Positions 11,423-20,659 of a stretch of 64,000 nt of DNA are shown one piece after another. Every line of letters starts with the position of its first letter. The first letter of the stretch is position 1. Location: positions 4,724,553 through 4,788,552 of the forward strand of contig QXEO01000167.1 in NCBI GenBank assembly GCA_007115705.1. The letters are read 5' to 3'. The DNA comes from Dactylis glomerata. Lineage: Eukaryota > Streptophyta > Magnoliopsida > Poales > Poaceae. The position numbers were made by a program, and so were the translations under genes. The notes below the pieces were generated by a model. It was not told the origin of the DNA, ran no database searches, and saw only the letters and a list, made by a program, of their open reading frames with translations.

Positions 11423-13103
11423 TGATACGTCTCAAACGTATCTATAATTTTTGATGCTCCATGCTTGTTTTTACACCATTTGCCCAATGTTTCGTTACAC
11501 TTCGTGGCACTTTTATTCATTTTCCAGAACTAACCTATTAACAAGTCGCCACAGTGCCAGTTCCCTGTTTTCTGCTATTTTTGTGTTTTAGAAGTGATAC
11601 ACAGGAAATATTCTCGGAATTGGACAAAACAAGTTCCTGAAGTCTTATTTTTCCCAGAAGCTTTCAGAGATCTGAAGAGGAGTAGGAGGGGAGCCACAGG
11701 GGCCCCATCGACCAGGCTGGCACGGCCAGGGCCTGGGCCGCGCCAGCCAGGCGTGAGGCCACCTGGCTCCACCTCTGACATTGCCCCTTCACCTATAAAG
11801 ACCCCCCGACGAAAAAAACCTAAGTACCCGATCACTTTTCCAGAACACATCGTGATCCGCCACCGCCGTCGACCCAAAGATCGGGAGGGTCCAGAAGCTC
11901 TTCTCGGCACCCTACCGGAGAGGGGAATCGCCACCGGAGGTCTTCTTCATCGCCATGCTTGCCTCTGGAGCGATGAGTGAGTAGTCTACCTTGGACTATG
12001 GGTCCATAGTAGTAGCTAGATGGTTGTCTTCTCCACCATGTGCTTCATGTTTAGATCTCATGAGCTGCCCTACATGATTGAGATCACCGTTATGTAATTC
12101 TACATGTTTGGTTTGTTGGGATCCGATGAATATTGGTGTTTATGATTGAGTTCCTGTACTGAATATTATCTTTTGTTATCTCTATGTTGTTTATGATCTT
12201 GCATGCTCTCCATTGTTAGTAGCTATCTTGGCCGAGTAGTTGCTAGTGACTCCAAGAGGGGGTATTTATGCTCGATAGTGGGTTCATGCCTCTATTTAAC
12301 CTTGGGGAGTGACAGAAACCTCTAAGGTTGTAGATGTGCTGTTGCTACTAGGGAGAAAACAACATTCATATGCTCAAGGGCATATGCTTTGTTTACATTA
12401 CACAATTTGCTTAATGCAATTATCTGTTGTTCGCAACTTAGTACTCATGGGGTGTTCGGATTGATATCCCCGGGAGTGGATTATTAGTCATAGATGCAGT
12501 TGGATGGCGGTCTATGTATTTTTTTGTAATGCCCAGAGTAAATCTCATAGTGATCTTCTTGACATATCACGTTTATCTTTATTCTATCAATTGCCCAACT
12601 GTAATTTGTTTACCCAGCATGTGTTATTTATCTTATGGAGAGACACCACTAGTGAACTGTGGACCCCTGTCCTATTTCCATCATATTGCTATCACCTGTT
12701 TACTTTACTTGCACTATTTACTTTACTCGCACTGTTTACTTTACTCGCATACTCTACTGTTTTCCACTCGATATGCTCATAACCTTTGTTTCAAGCAAAC
12801 CGGTGAGATTGACAACCTCATCGCAAGTTGGGAACAAAGTACTTGGTTGTGTTGTGTGCAGGTTCCATGTTGCTTCTGGCCAAAGATGAGTCAACAAGTG
12901 TGCCCTTGTTGGAGTGTTACTAAGCCAGTCCGCATCACCTTCAGTCATCATTGTCTGCTCTTCTCCTGATCGACAAACCTTGGTTTCTTAACTGAGGGAA
13001 AATCTTGCTGCTGTATTCATCACACCTTCCTCTTGGGATTCCCAACGGGCTGGACTTTCAACTAGGCACCAACTCTTTTCTGGCGCCATCATCCCAGCAA
13101 TCA
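11423..13103 (+). repeat. Element B 5' LTR
   Basis: The first bases form a hairpin: GATACGT, 5-nt loop, ACGTATC. A good TATA box, TATAAAG, is at 11794-11800 after a GC-rich block, so transcription should start around 11825-11835. Its last 35 bp hold TGGCGCCATC, an echo of the true primer site just downstream. Confidence 0.92.
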
Positions 13104-13113
13104 AGCTCTTTTC

Positions 13114-13130
13114 TGGCGCCGTTGCCAGGG
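13114..13130 (+). other. Primer binding site, tRNA-Asp type (element B)
   Basis: TGGCGCCGTTGCCAGGG, one mismatch to the tRNA-Asp complement, 10 nt after the 5' LTR end. Confidence 0.88.
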
Positions 13131-13313
13131 AAGAAGTGGAAGAGTTCTGCGAGGGGAGTTTTTCGCACGCACATCCTTTACTTTGTTATTGTTTTGCTTT
13201 ACTTTATTTATTTTACCTGCATCATTTTATCAAAAACCCAAAAAAATTAGTATCCTTTATAGTTGTTATCTTTGTTGGTCTGCTATTGTCTTGCTTTATC
13301 ATGCTTTCTATCA

Positions 13314-14282
13314 ATGGTTGGTTTCTTTGAAACTAAATCTTTTTGGCAAGGTGGGTTCACGGAAGAGCAGCAAAATTATTATGATGAACACCGCTTGTCA
13401 CAAAAAGGGAAACACTTATGGGAACAAATCAATAGATTATATATCATTGCTAGAAATGTGTGCTCTACTTATAATGTTACTTATTGCTTTGATGAATCTT
13501 GTTGCTGTAGGAGGTATAAACACCTCCCTTTTCAATGTGAGTATAATGATGATGTTACCATATCTTCTTATATTAATGGAAATTACGACTTTCATGATGT
13601 GGAACAAATTAAAGAATTTATTGCTTGGAAGGGTGCATTCAAACTTGCTTATCTGCTTGAAAATACTGATGATGCACCTTATAAATATGAGGTTTATGAT
13701 ATACTCACATTTTGCTTTGATAATTACAAGGAAGGAAATGGCTATATTCTTAAATATCTTAATAGATGCTCTCCAACGGAAGAGACTAATGCCTTGAAGG
13801 AGCCTATGGAAGAAGAAATTGGAAGCTCATTGGATGAAAAAGAGGAGGAGAGTGATGATCAAGAGGAGGAAGAATGGAGTTACCCATATCTACCTCCCAA
13901 TAAGAGTAACTCTTTAACTAATACCTTATTTGATCGCCCTCCATGCTTAACAAAGGAGGGTGAGTGTGATATTTATATTGTTGAGTTTGTTCATGATGCT
14001 ACTGAAAATTATTATGAGAGAGGAAAATATGGTTGTTGGAATTCTCATGTTACTAAAACGCCTCTCTTTACATTGGAAGTTCCGAAGTTGCTCTTGTTTT
14101 ATCTACCCATACTTGTTACTACATGCTTCTTTAATTTATTTTCTTACAAGATTCCTATGCATAGGAAGTGGGTTAGACTTAAATGTGTTTTATATTTGCT
14201 CCTTGATGCTCTCTTTTGCTTCAATTCATATTTCTTATGTGAGCATCTTCTCAAATTACTGAGCCTAGCTCAAAGGCGTTAA
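13314..14282 (+). CDS. Element B ORF: unrecognised 322-aa acidic protein in the gag position
   Basis: Start chosen at MVGFFETKSFW; an in-frame ATG at 13263 is possible, but the downstream one fits the gag start position of relatives. No gag or protease motif is recognised. Residues about 20-90 are rich in Y, C and charged residues, with a CCCRRYKHLPFQC cluster. Residues about 165-205 form a strongly acidic run of E and D. The C-terminal 90 residues contain two hydrophobic stretches (LLLFYLPILVTTCFFNLF, and CVLYLLLDALFCFNSYFL after a basic KIPMHRKWVRLK) that look like membrane segments, ending in LAQRR. The frame is intact in an element with about 3% LTR divergence. The 'AQRR' end and following sequence align with the ORF ends of A, C and F, so only the cassette differs. 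Function unknown; it could be a captured host gene fragment or a novel accessory protein. Confidence 0.7.
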   Translation: MVGFFETKSFWQGGFTEEQQNYYDEHRLSQKGKHLWEQINRLYIIARNVCSTYNVTYCFDESCCCRRYKHLPFQCEYNDDVTISSYINGNYDFHDVEQIKEFIAWKGAFKLAYLLENTDDAPYKYEVYDILTFCFDNYKEGNGYILKYLNRCSPTEETNALKEPMEEEIGSSLDEKEEESDDQEEEEWSYPYLPPNKSNSLTNTLFDRPPCLTKEGECDIYIVEFVHDATENYYERGKYGCWNSHVTKTPLFTLEVPKLLLFYLPILVTTCFFNLFSYKIPMHRKWVRLKCVLYLLLDALFCFNSYFLCEHLLKLLSLAQRR

Positions 14283-17178
14283 AGAAAAGCACTCTTGGGA
14301 GATAACCCAATGTTTTATTTTTAGTACTTTTTCTTTTATTTGAGTCTTGGAAGTCATTACTACTGTAATGACCGCTCCTTATCCTTTTTATTTTGTTTTT
14401 GTGCCAAGAGAAGCCTCTAATTCGAGTGAGGTAAAGATTTGGGGATGTTGCTGTCCTGAAACTGTTTTCGGTGCTGCACCGTAAAAATTCGTATAAATTC
14501 TCTGTTTATCTTTTGGACCTGCAATTTCTTGTGCCTATGCCCCAGGTTATATCCAAACTTTCGTTAGCTGAACACTTTTTGATTTGAGCAACAGAAGATC
14601 CCTCAAAAATTCGACCTTTGTCAGCAGTTCAGTTTTGATAGATTTCTGCCAATATTTGTGTTTGCCACTTTATCGCTTTCTTTTGAGTTCTTTTGATCAC
14701 GGAACTTTTGGGGAGGTTGCTATAGTAGTATTTGCTATATATGTAGTGGTTTTGAGTTGAAACCTAAAGCAAAAAGAGGTTGATTATATGTTATGCCTAC
14801 ACTAATGTTGCTAATAGAATTGTGTTTAGTTTTGTATGAAGGAAGTTTTCAAGTGTAGGGATTGGAGAATGATGAGATGAGTTGAAGAATGGACAAAAGC
14901 TCAAGCTTGGGGATGCCCATGCATCACCCCAAGAAATATCCAAGAAGTACAAGCGTCAAAGCTTGGGGATGTCCCCGAGGCACCCCTTCTTCATCGGCAA
15001 AAATCAGCTCACCTTTCAAGACACTATATTTTTATTGCTTCATGCACTATGTGTTTTTCTTGGAGCGTCAGTTGTTTTAGTTTTCTTAGTTGGTTTGTTT
15101 TTTTTGCTGCAATAAATGGTTGGCCCCAACAAATTTTCTTTGGAGGAGATGTACTCGTTTTCATTTGCCAAGAACACTCAGTTTTTCACTCTTATCGTTC
15201 ACCGGGTGTTCTTCTTTTTCCGCTACTGCTTTTGGTTTTTGTTTTTGCCTTGATTTGCGTTCAGACCTTGTCATATCTTTTCATCAAGGTGTATTTTTGC
15301 CTCTGATCTTTATTGGTTTTCATCAAAATAGGTGTCTTTAAAAAATTTCAAATGGTGTTGGAAAAGAGAAAAAGCTTTATGCAAAAAAGTGGTACAAGAA
15401 GGAGCTTGTGTAGACTGCGGCTTAGGCTTTTTCATGTCATGCTTGATGTCTTTTTGATAGTATGCTTAGTGGTTTTGCTATAGCATGACTTGTCTCAAAT
15501 AACTGAGATTGCTTAATGAGCCTTTGAAAAAATCATGCGTTGTTTTTATTGTATGGAAGCATTATTTTGGTTTTCTCCTTGATGCTTTGTTTGGGTTGAC
15601 TTGGCGCATGCTCACACATGTTAGACTCTTACAAAGTCGCCAATAGCCTTCATGATCATTTAGTTTTTGACTTTTGATGCCATCTTATGCTTCTTTTAAT
15701 GTCGCTTTGTCGCTTTGCATGATTATGGCCATTATTGCTCTCTTAGTTGGTCGCTCCCAGTCTTTTGCTAGCCCTCGCCTTGTACTGAGTATGAGCTCTA
15801 CTCGTGCATCCAACTCCTAAAAGCCAAAGTTTTTCAAAGTGTCCACCATACATACCTATTAGCAATTTGCTATTCCAAGTAAATTTGACTTGCTTTTATT
15901 TTCTCTTCAAATTAAACTCTTACCAGTGTTATGCGAAATTCGGTCAGTAAAGCTCTCACGAACCGGAAGGCACACTTTACTTTTTCCTGTTCTTAAAATT
16001 TTGATATTGTGGTCTCTTATGTTGAGTTGTTATGCTTGTAAGTTGTAAGTTGGAGACTAGCCCAGCCATGCAGTCATGGGCAAGCTTTCAACATTGCACT
16101 TCTTATTTGAGTTGATATCGTGATCTTTTGTATATGGATGCCCGCGGTGTGAAATGAATTGGGAATCTTGTGGGGATCATGGAGTTTGTATATGTGTTAG
16201 GGAAACATCGGGCCGCTAATCTAAGCCATGCATAATTCATGGTGGAAATTTGTAGCATACCCGTTGTGAACATTCGACGACGCATCTCACAATAAAAAGC
16301 TAAACAAATGGCAAATAAAAGAGATGTTGAGGTGTTCATTATCTGCTTGTCCTGCCATTTTGATGTGGGCTTGTTCCATGTCATCGGGCACGGAGGTACC
16401 CCGTTGGCGGTTCTCGATGATACGTGTATATTTACAATGACAAGAGCCTTGCTTGGGACTCTAAGTAAAGTAGCATGAGGTTTGGGTACTCGTATTCACG
16501 GGACACAAGGTTTTCAACTTATGATTTGTCAAGCATATGCATCATAATTGTTCTCGCATTAACTCTAACCATTCAAGATGCTTATGATGGGGGCAATGAG
16601 AGCTCAAAGCCGGTAAGTACCATAATTTTTGAAGGTTATAAAACTTGCAATCACTGCTTCCCTCTGCGAAGGGCCTTTCTTCTACTTTTATGTTGAGTCA
16701 CCACCTTCTATATTTATGCACCATTAAGAGAGCATAGTTGTCATTCTTAGTATAATGTGCATTGTCCCAAAGTTTTCATTGATTGATTCATATTGTTGGT
16801 TTCACTTGTTCTTAAATTATTTGTATCTAGTCGCCCTCTTAAACTTGAAGGTGTCCTATGCATTTATGTTTTGCTCTCTTTGAAGGACAAGCTGAAAACA
16901 ATTTGTATGTTTTTCCTTATGATTTGAACACACGTTTGACTTTCATTGTTTCATTTTCATGATCTTTTGTTTGTGTTCATTTTCATGTTTACAACATGGT
17001 TGCTAAGTTCTATTGTCAAGATTATATCTTCATGCACATATTTTAAGTTCTTATGATCCCAGCTCACAAATGCTTACATATGTGATCAAGATTGTGTAGG
17101 TGCATGTCACCTCAAAAATTATTCTTTTGTTATCACTTACCTACTCGAGGACGAGCAGGAGTTAAGCTTGGGGATGCT
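14283..17178 (+). repeat. Element B 3' non-coding module
   Basis: 2.9 kb with no sustained ORF, co-linear with the modules of A, C and F. The hairpin is at 14906-14933. The motif AAGCTTGGGGATG occurs at about 14904, at about 14969, and next to the 3' LTR at about 17164. The last purine-rich stretch before 17179 serves as polypurine tract. Confidence 0.8.
14906..14933 (+). other. Conserved hairpin in element B
   Basis: Arm CTTGGGGATGC pairs with GCATC-A-CCCCAAG across a CCAT loop with one bulged A. Copies in A, C and F keep the pairing potential although the loop varies. Confidence 0.6.
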
Positions 17179-18859
17179 TGATACATCTCAAACGTATCTA
17201 TAATTTTTGATGCTCCATGCTTGTTTTTACACCATTTGCCCAATGTTTCGTTACACTTTGTGGCACTTTTATTCATTTTCCGGAACTAACCTATTAACAA
17301 GTCGCCACAGTGCCAATTCCCTGTTTTATGCTATTTTTGTGTTTCAGAAGTGATACACCGGAAATATTCTCGGAATTGGACGAAACAAGTTCCTGAAGTC
17401 TTATTTTTCCTGGAAGCTTTTAGAGATCCGAAGAGGAGTAGGAGGGGAGCCACAGGGGCCCCAACCACCAGGCCGGCGCGGCCAGGGCCTGGGCCGCGCC
17501 AGCCAGGCGTGAGGCCACCTGACTCCACCTCTGACATCGCCCCTTCGCCTATAAAGACCCCCCGACGGAAAAAACCTAAGTACCCGATCACTTTTCCAGA
17601 ACACATCGCGATCCACCGCCGCCGTCGACCCGAAGATCGGGAGGGTCCAGAAGCTCTTCCCGGCACTCTGCCGGAGAGGGGAATCGCCACCGGAGGTCTT
17701 CTTCATCGCCATGCTTGCCTCCGGAGCGATGAGTGGGTAGTCTACCTTGGACTATGGGTCCATAGCAGTAGCTAGATGGTTGTCTTCTCCACCATGTGCT
17801 TCATGTTTAGATCTCATGAGCTGCCCTACATGATTGAGATCACCGTTATGTAATTCCACATGTTTGGTTTGTTGGGATCCGATGAATATTGGTGTTTATG
17901 ATTGAGCTGCTGTACTGAATATTATCTTTTGTTATCTCTATGTTGTTTATAATCTTGCATGCTCTCCGTTGTTAGTAGCTATCTCGACCGAGTAGTTGCT
18001 AGTGACTCCAAGAGGGGGTATTTATGCTCGATAGTGGGTTCATGCCTCTATTTAACCTGGGGGAGTGACAGAAACCTCTAAGGTTGTAGATGTGCTGTTG
18101 CTACTAGGGAGAAAACAACATTCATATGCTCAAGGGCATATGCTTTGTTTACATTACACACTTTGCTTAATGCAATTATCTGTTGTTCGCAACTTAATAC
18201 TCATGGGGTGTTCGGATTGATATCCCCGGGAGTGAATTATTAGTCATAGATGCAGTTGGATGGCGGTCTATGTATTTTGTTGTAATGCCCAGAGTAAATC
18301 TCATAGTGATCTTCTTAACATATCACGTTTATCTTTATTCTATCAATTGCCCAACTGTAATTTGTTTACCCAGCATGTGTTATTTATCTTATGGAGAGAC
18401 ACCACTAGTGAACTGTGGACCCCTGTCCTATTTCCATCATATTGCTATTACCTGTTTACTTTACTCGCACTATTTACTTTACTCGCACTGTTTACTTTAC
18501 TCGCATACTCTACTGTTTTCCACTCGATATGCTCATAACCTTTGTTTCAAGCAAACCGGTGAGATTGACAACCTCATCGCAAGTTGGGAACAAAGTACTT
18601 GGTTGTGTTGTGTGCAGGTTCCATGTTGCTTCTGGCCGAAGACGAGTCAACAAGTGCGCCCTTGTTGGAGTGTTACTAAGCCAGTCCGCATCACCTTCAG
18701 TCGTCATTGTCTGCTCTTCTCCTGATCGACAAACATTGGTTTCTTAACTGAGGGAAAATCTTGCTGCTGTATTCATCACACCTTCCTCTTGAGGTTCCCA
18801 ACGGGCTGGACTTTCAACTAGGCACCAACTCTTTTCTGGCGCCATCATCCCAGCAATCA
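17179..18859 (+). repeat. Element B 3' LTR
   Basis: 1681 bp, ending CAGCAATCA at 18859, followed by TSD ACCAC. TATAAAG at 17550-17556 is intact. The first 20 bases differ from the 5' LTR by one transition (GATACAT), which breaks the perfect terminal hairpin. Confidence 0.93.
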
Positions 18860-18864
18860 ACCAC

Positions 18865-20441
18865 GAGGCATACCCGCTAACCCGCAGGATCCAAAAAATT
18901 GGTACCAAACGCATCCTAAAGCAATCAGGCGAAATTAAAATGGAAAAAATGCGGGGCCTCTTGTTTGCGTGCAAAGGTAGAAGCATAGCAATATCCTCTA
19001 TTTCTTCAAGATCCCACTCATCATTGGATCTCAATATTCATTGGATGAACTCATCTTCAATGCATATCACTATTTTAAAACTGTGCAAACTAACGGTGCC
19101 ACATCAGTGCGTGGAGACGACGGCATACCTTGGAAGCAATATGTCGAAAAGCTGTTGCGCTCCTGCCGCTCGTCCGAAGCTCGCCCCTGGTGGAAACGAG
19201 GCGTGCCGCCAAATCTTATCTCCGCCACGCCGAATCGCAACACACTTTTGGCGTCGGCGGGGAACAGGGGTCGCCTGGCGTCGACGGCCATCTCAGATCC
19301 GCGTGCCCGAGCGGCCTGTCACATGCTGGTTGCAGGGACGGCGGCGGGGGCGGCGCAGATGAAGTATTTGGGAAGTTTGGTCACCGAATTTGGTGGGCAG
19401 AGGCGTGAGAGCGGTGGTGGCGGCGGAGTAAAATTTCAGCGCGGTCGTTGCTTGCGCGCGCTGTGCTCATGGTTTGCCAGGCGCTGTTTCGCATGCCCCA
19501 AATATGTCACGCGGGGGTGGTTTTTCATGCACGCACAAACGAATTTTGGGTGCGTGCGGTTTTGCAGCGCCTGCTAGAGCGTGCTACAGGCCCGCCCCCA
19601 GCCAATAAAAGCAGGTTTTTAGGGGCAAGCGCGTTTTACAGCCACAGCTGAAGATGCTCTGATGTTGAGATTGCAACACAAGATTTTCTAAAAAAAAGAA
19701 TACAACGCAAGATGAAATGGCAAAGAATTCTAGTTAAGGACAACAAAGAATGAAATTGAAAAGAAACACGGGACAAATCGAATTGGGAGCTCCTACTAAG
19801 CGCACGTTAGCGAGCGCTATTGCATCGCGCATGCGTAAGGCTGCTTCGTGGGCCGGGCCCATGTACGAGGTGTGGAATATTTTGGTTCGTCTGTTCGAGG
19901 CGCTTGCTGCTTCCTGTGTATTATGTTAGCGATGTTCTCTGTGTGTTTCTGTACTGATTTAAAAGATTTTTAGATTTAAAAATGTTTAAATTTGAAAAGT
20001 TAATTTTAAAAACTGTTCAAAAACTAAAAATGTTCAAATCCAAAAAATGTTCAAACTTCAAAAATGTTCAAATTTAGTCAGATTTTAAAATTGTTCAAAT
20101 TCAAAATTTGTTCAGATCCAAAAATTGTTCAAACTTGAAAAAAGTTTGTATTTTAAAAAATGTTCAAATTTGAAAATTGTTCAAAATAAAAAATTGTTCA
20201 AAATCAAAAAATTGTTCAAAATCAAAAATTGTTAAAAATCGAAAATTGTTCAAATTAAAAAGTTGTTCAAAATAAAAAACTGTTCAAAGTTGAAATTGTT
20301 CAAAATTTATTTTTATATATTTTTAAAATATTTTTAATAAATGTTTAGATTTTCAAAAAAACTGAAAAAAATTCGAAAAACCATCCAAAACTGAAGAAAC
20401 CCGCAAAGAAAGGAACCGGAAGAACAGGAAAAACCAGTACA
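18865..20441. other. Intergenic DNA upstream of the GeBP gene
   Basis: 18865-19650 is host sequence with a GC-rich part (19120-19600) whose overlapping open frames show no recognisable domain. It ends with CAGCTGAAGATGCTC at about 19645-19660, which resembles the terminal inverted repeat (GAGCATCTTCAGC in reverse) of Harbinger/Mutator-type grass elements; I could not find the matching left end. 19660-19960 shows nothing clear. 19960-20320 is the TGTTCAAA low-complexity repeat listed separately. Confidence 0.5.
19975..20310. repeat. Degenerate TGTTCAAA(N)AAAA repeat array
   Basis: About 20 imperfect copies of a 14-18 bp unit with core TGTTCAAA followed by A/T-rich spacer. The array sits about 350 bp upstream of the GeBP start codon. 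It is locally extremely AT-rich and may affect nucleosome placement, which is inference. Confidence 0.75.
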
Positions 20442-20461
20442 GGAAGGTTCTAGAACCTTCC
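20442..20461 (+). promoter_or_regulatory. Perfect heat-shock element upstream of GeBP gene
   Basis: GGAAGGTTCTAGAACCTTCC is a perfect 20-bp palindrome. It contains four alternating units GAA-nn-TTC-nn-GAA-nn-TTC, the ideal binding pattern for a heat-shock factor trimer. It lies about 50 bp upstream of the likely TATA box and 199 bp upstream of the start codon, the normal position for a functional element. Confidence 0.75.
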
Positions 20462-20508
20462 CAAAACCGAAATAAAACCAGAGCCACATTGTCCCTCCGT
20501 TAACGGAC

Positions 20509-20516
20509 GATAAATA
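20509..20516 (+). promoter_or_regulatory. Candidate TATA box of GeBP gene
   Basis: GATAAATA, 144 bp before the ATG, leaving room for a C/T-rich 5' leader of roughly 110-120 nt. It is the best AT-rich box in an otherwise GC-balanced promoter. Confidence 0.5.
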
Positions 20517-20659
20517 GGAAACGCCAATCGAATTCCCTGAAAACAGCGGGGCTGACCAAACGGGCTATACATTTCGCTGCCCCGGCCCGCCCTTTCTTCT
20601 TCGCCTCCTCCCTGCTGTTCCTGCTCCCAAGCCCCAAAACCCTAGCGGCGATTGCGAGG

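Larger units (their letters stand above)
11423..18859 (+). mobile_element. Element B: complete non-autonomous LTR retrotransposon with an unrecognised ORF
   Basis: LTRs of exactly 1681 bp at 11423-13103 and 17179-18859; TSD ACCAC at 11418-11422 and 18860-18864. The LTR runs TGATACGTCTC...CAGCAATCA, and the primer site is tRNA-Asp type (13114-13130). The internal region has one ORF (13314-14282) followed by the 2.9-kb non-coding module shared with A, C and F. No pol domains are present. By eye the LTRs differ at roughly 50-55 sites (about 3%), mostly transitions, so B is clearly older than A next to it. The structure resembles LARD-type elements with a coding cassette. Confidence 0.95.

Noticed and set aside
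12504..12969. Open frames beginning MAVYVFFCNAQS and MYFFVMPRV in the LTR, repeated in all LTR copies
   Set aside because: They occur in overlapping frames of every LTR copy and lie inside matched LTRs; openness follows from LTR identity, with no domain or start context.
19041..19577. 178-aa and overlapping GC-rich open frames
   Set aside because: Several frames on both strands are open at once, with composition-driven residues and no recognisable domain.
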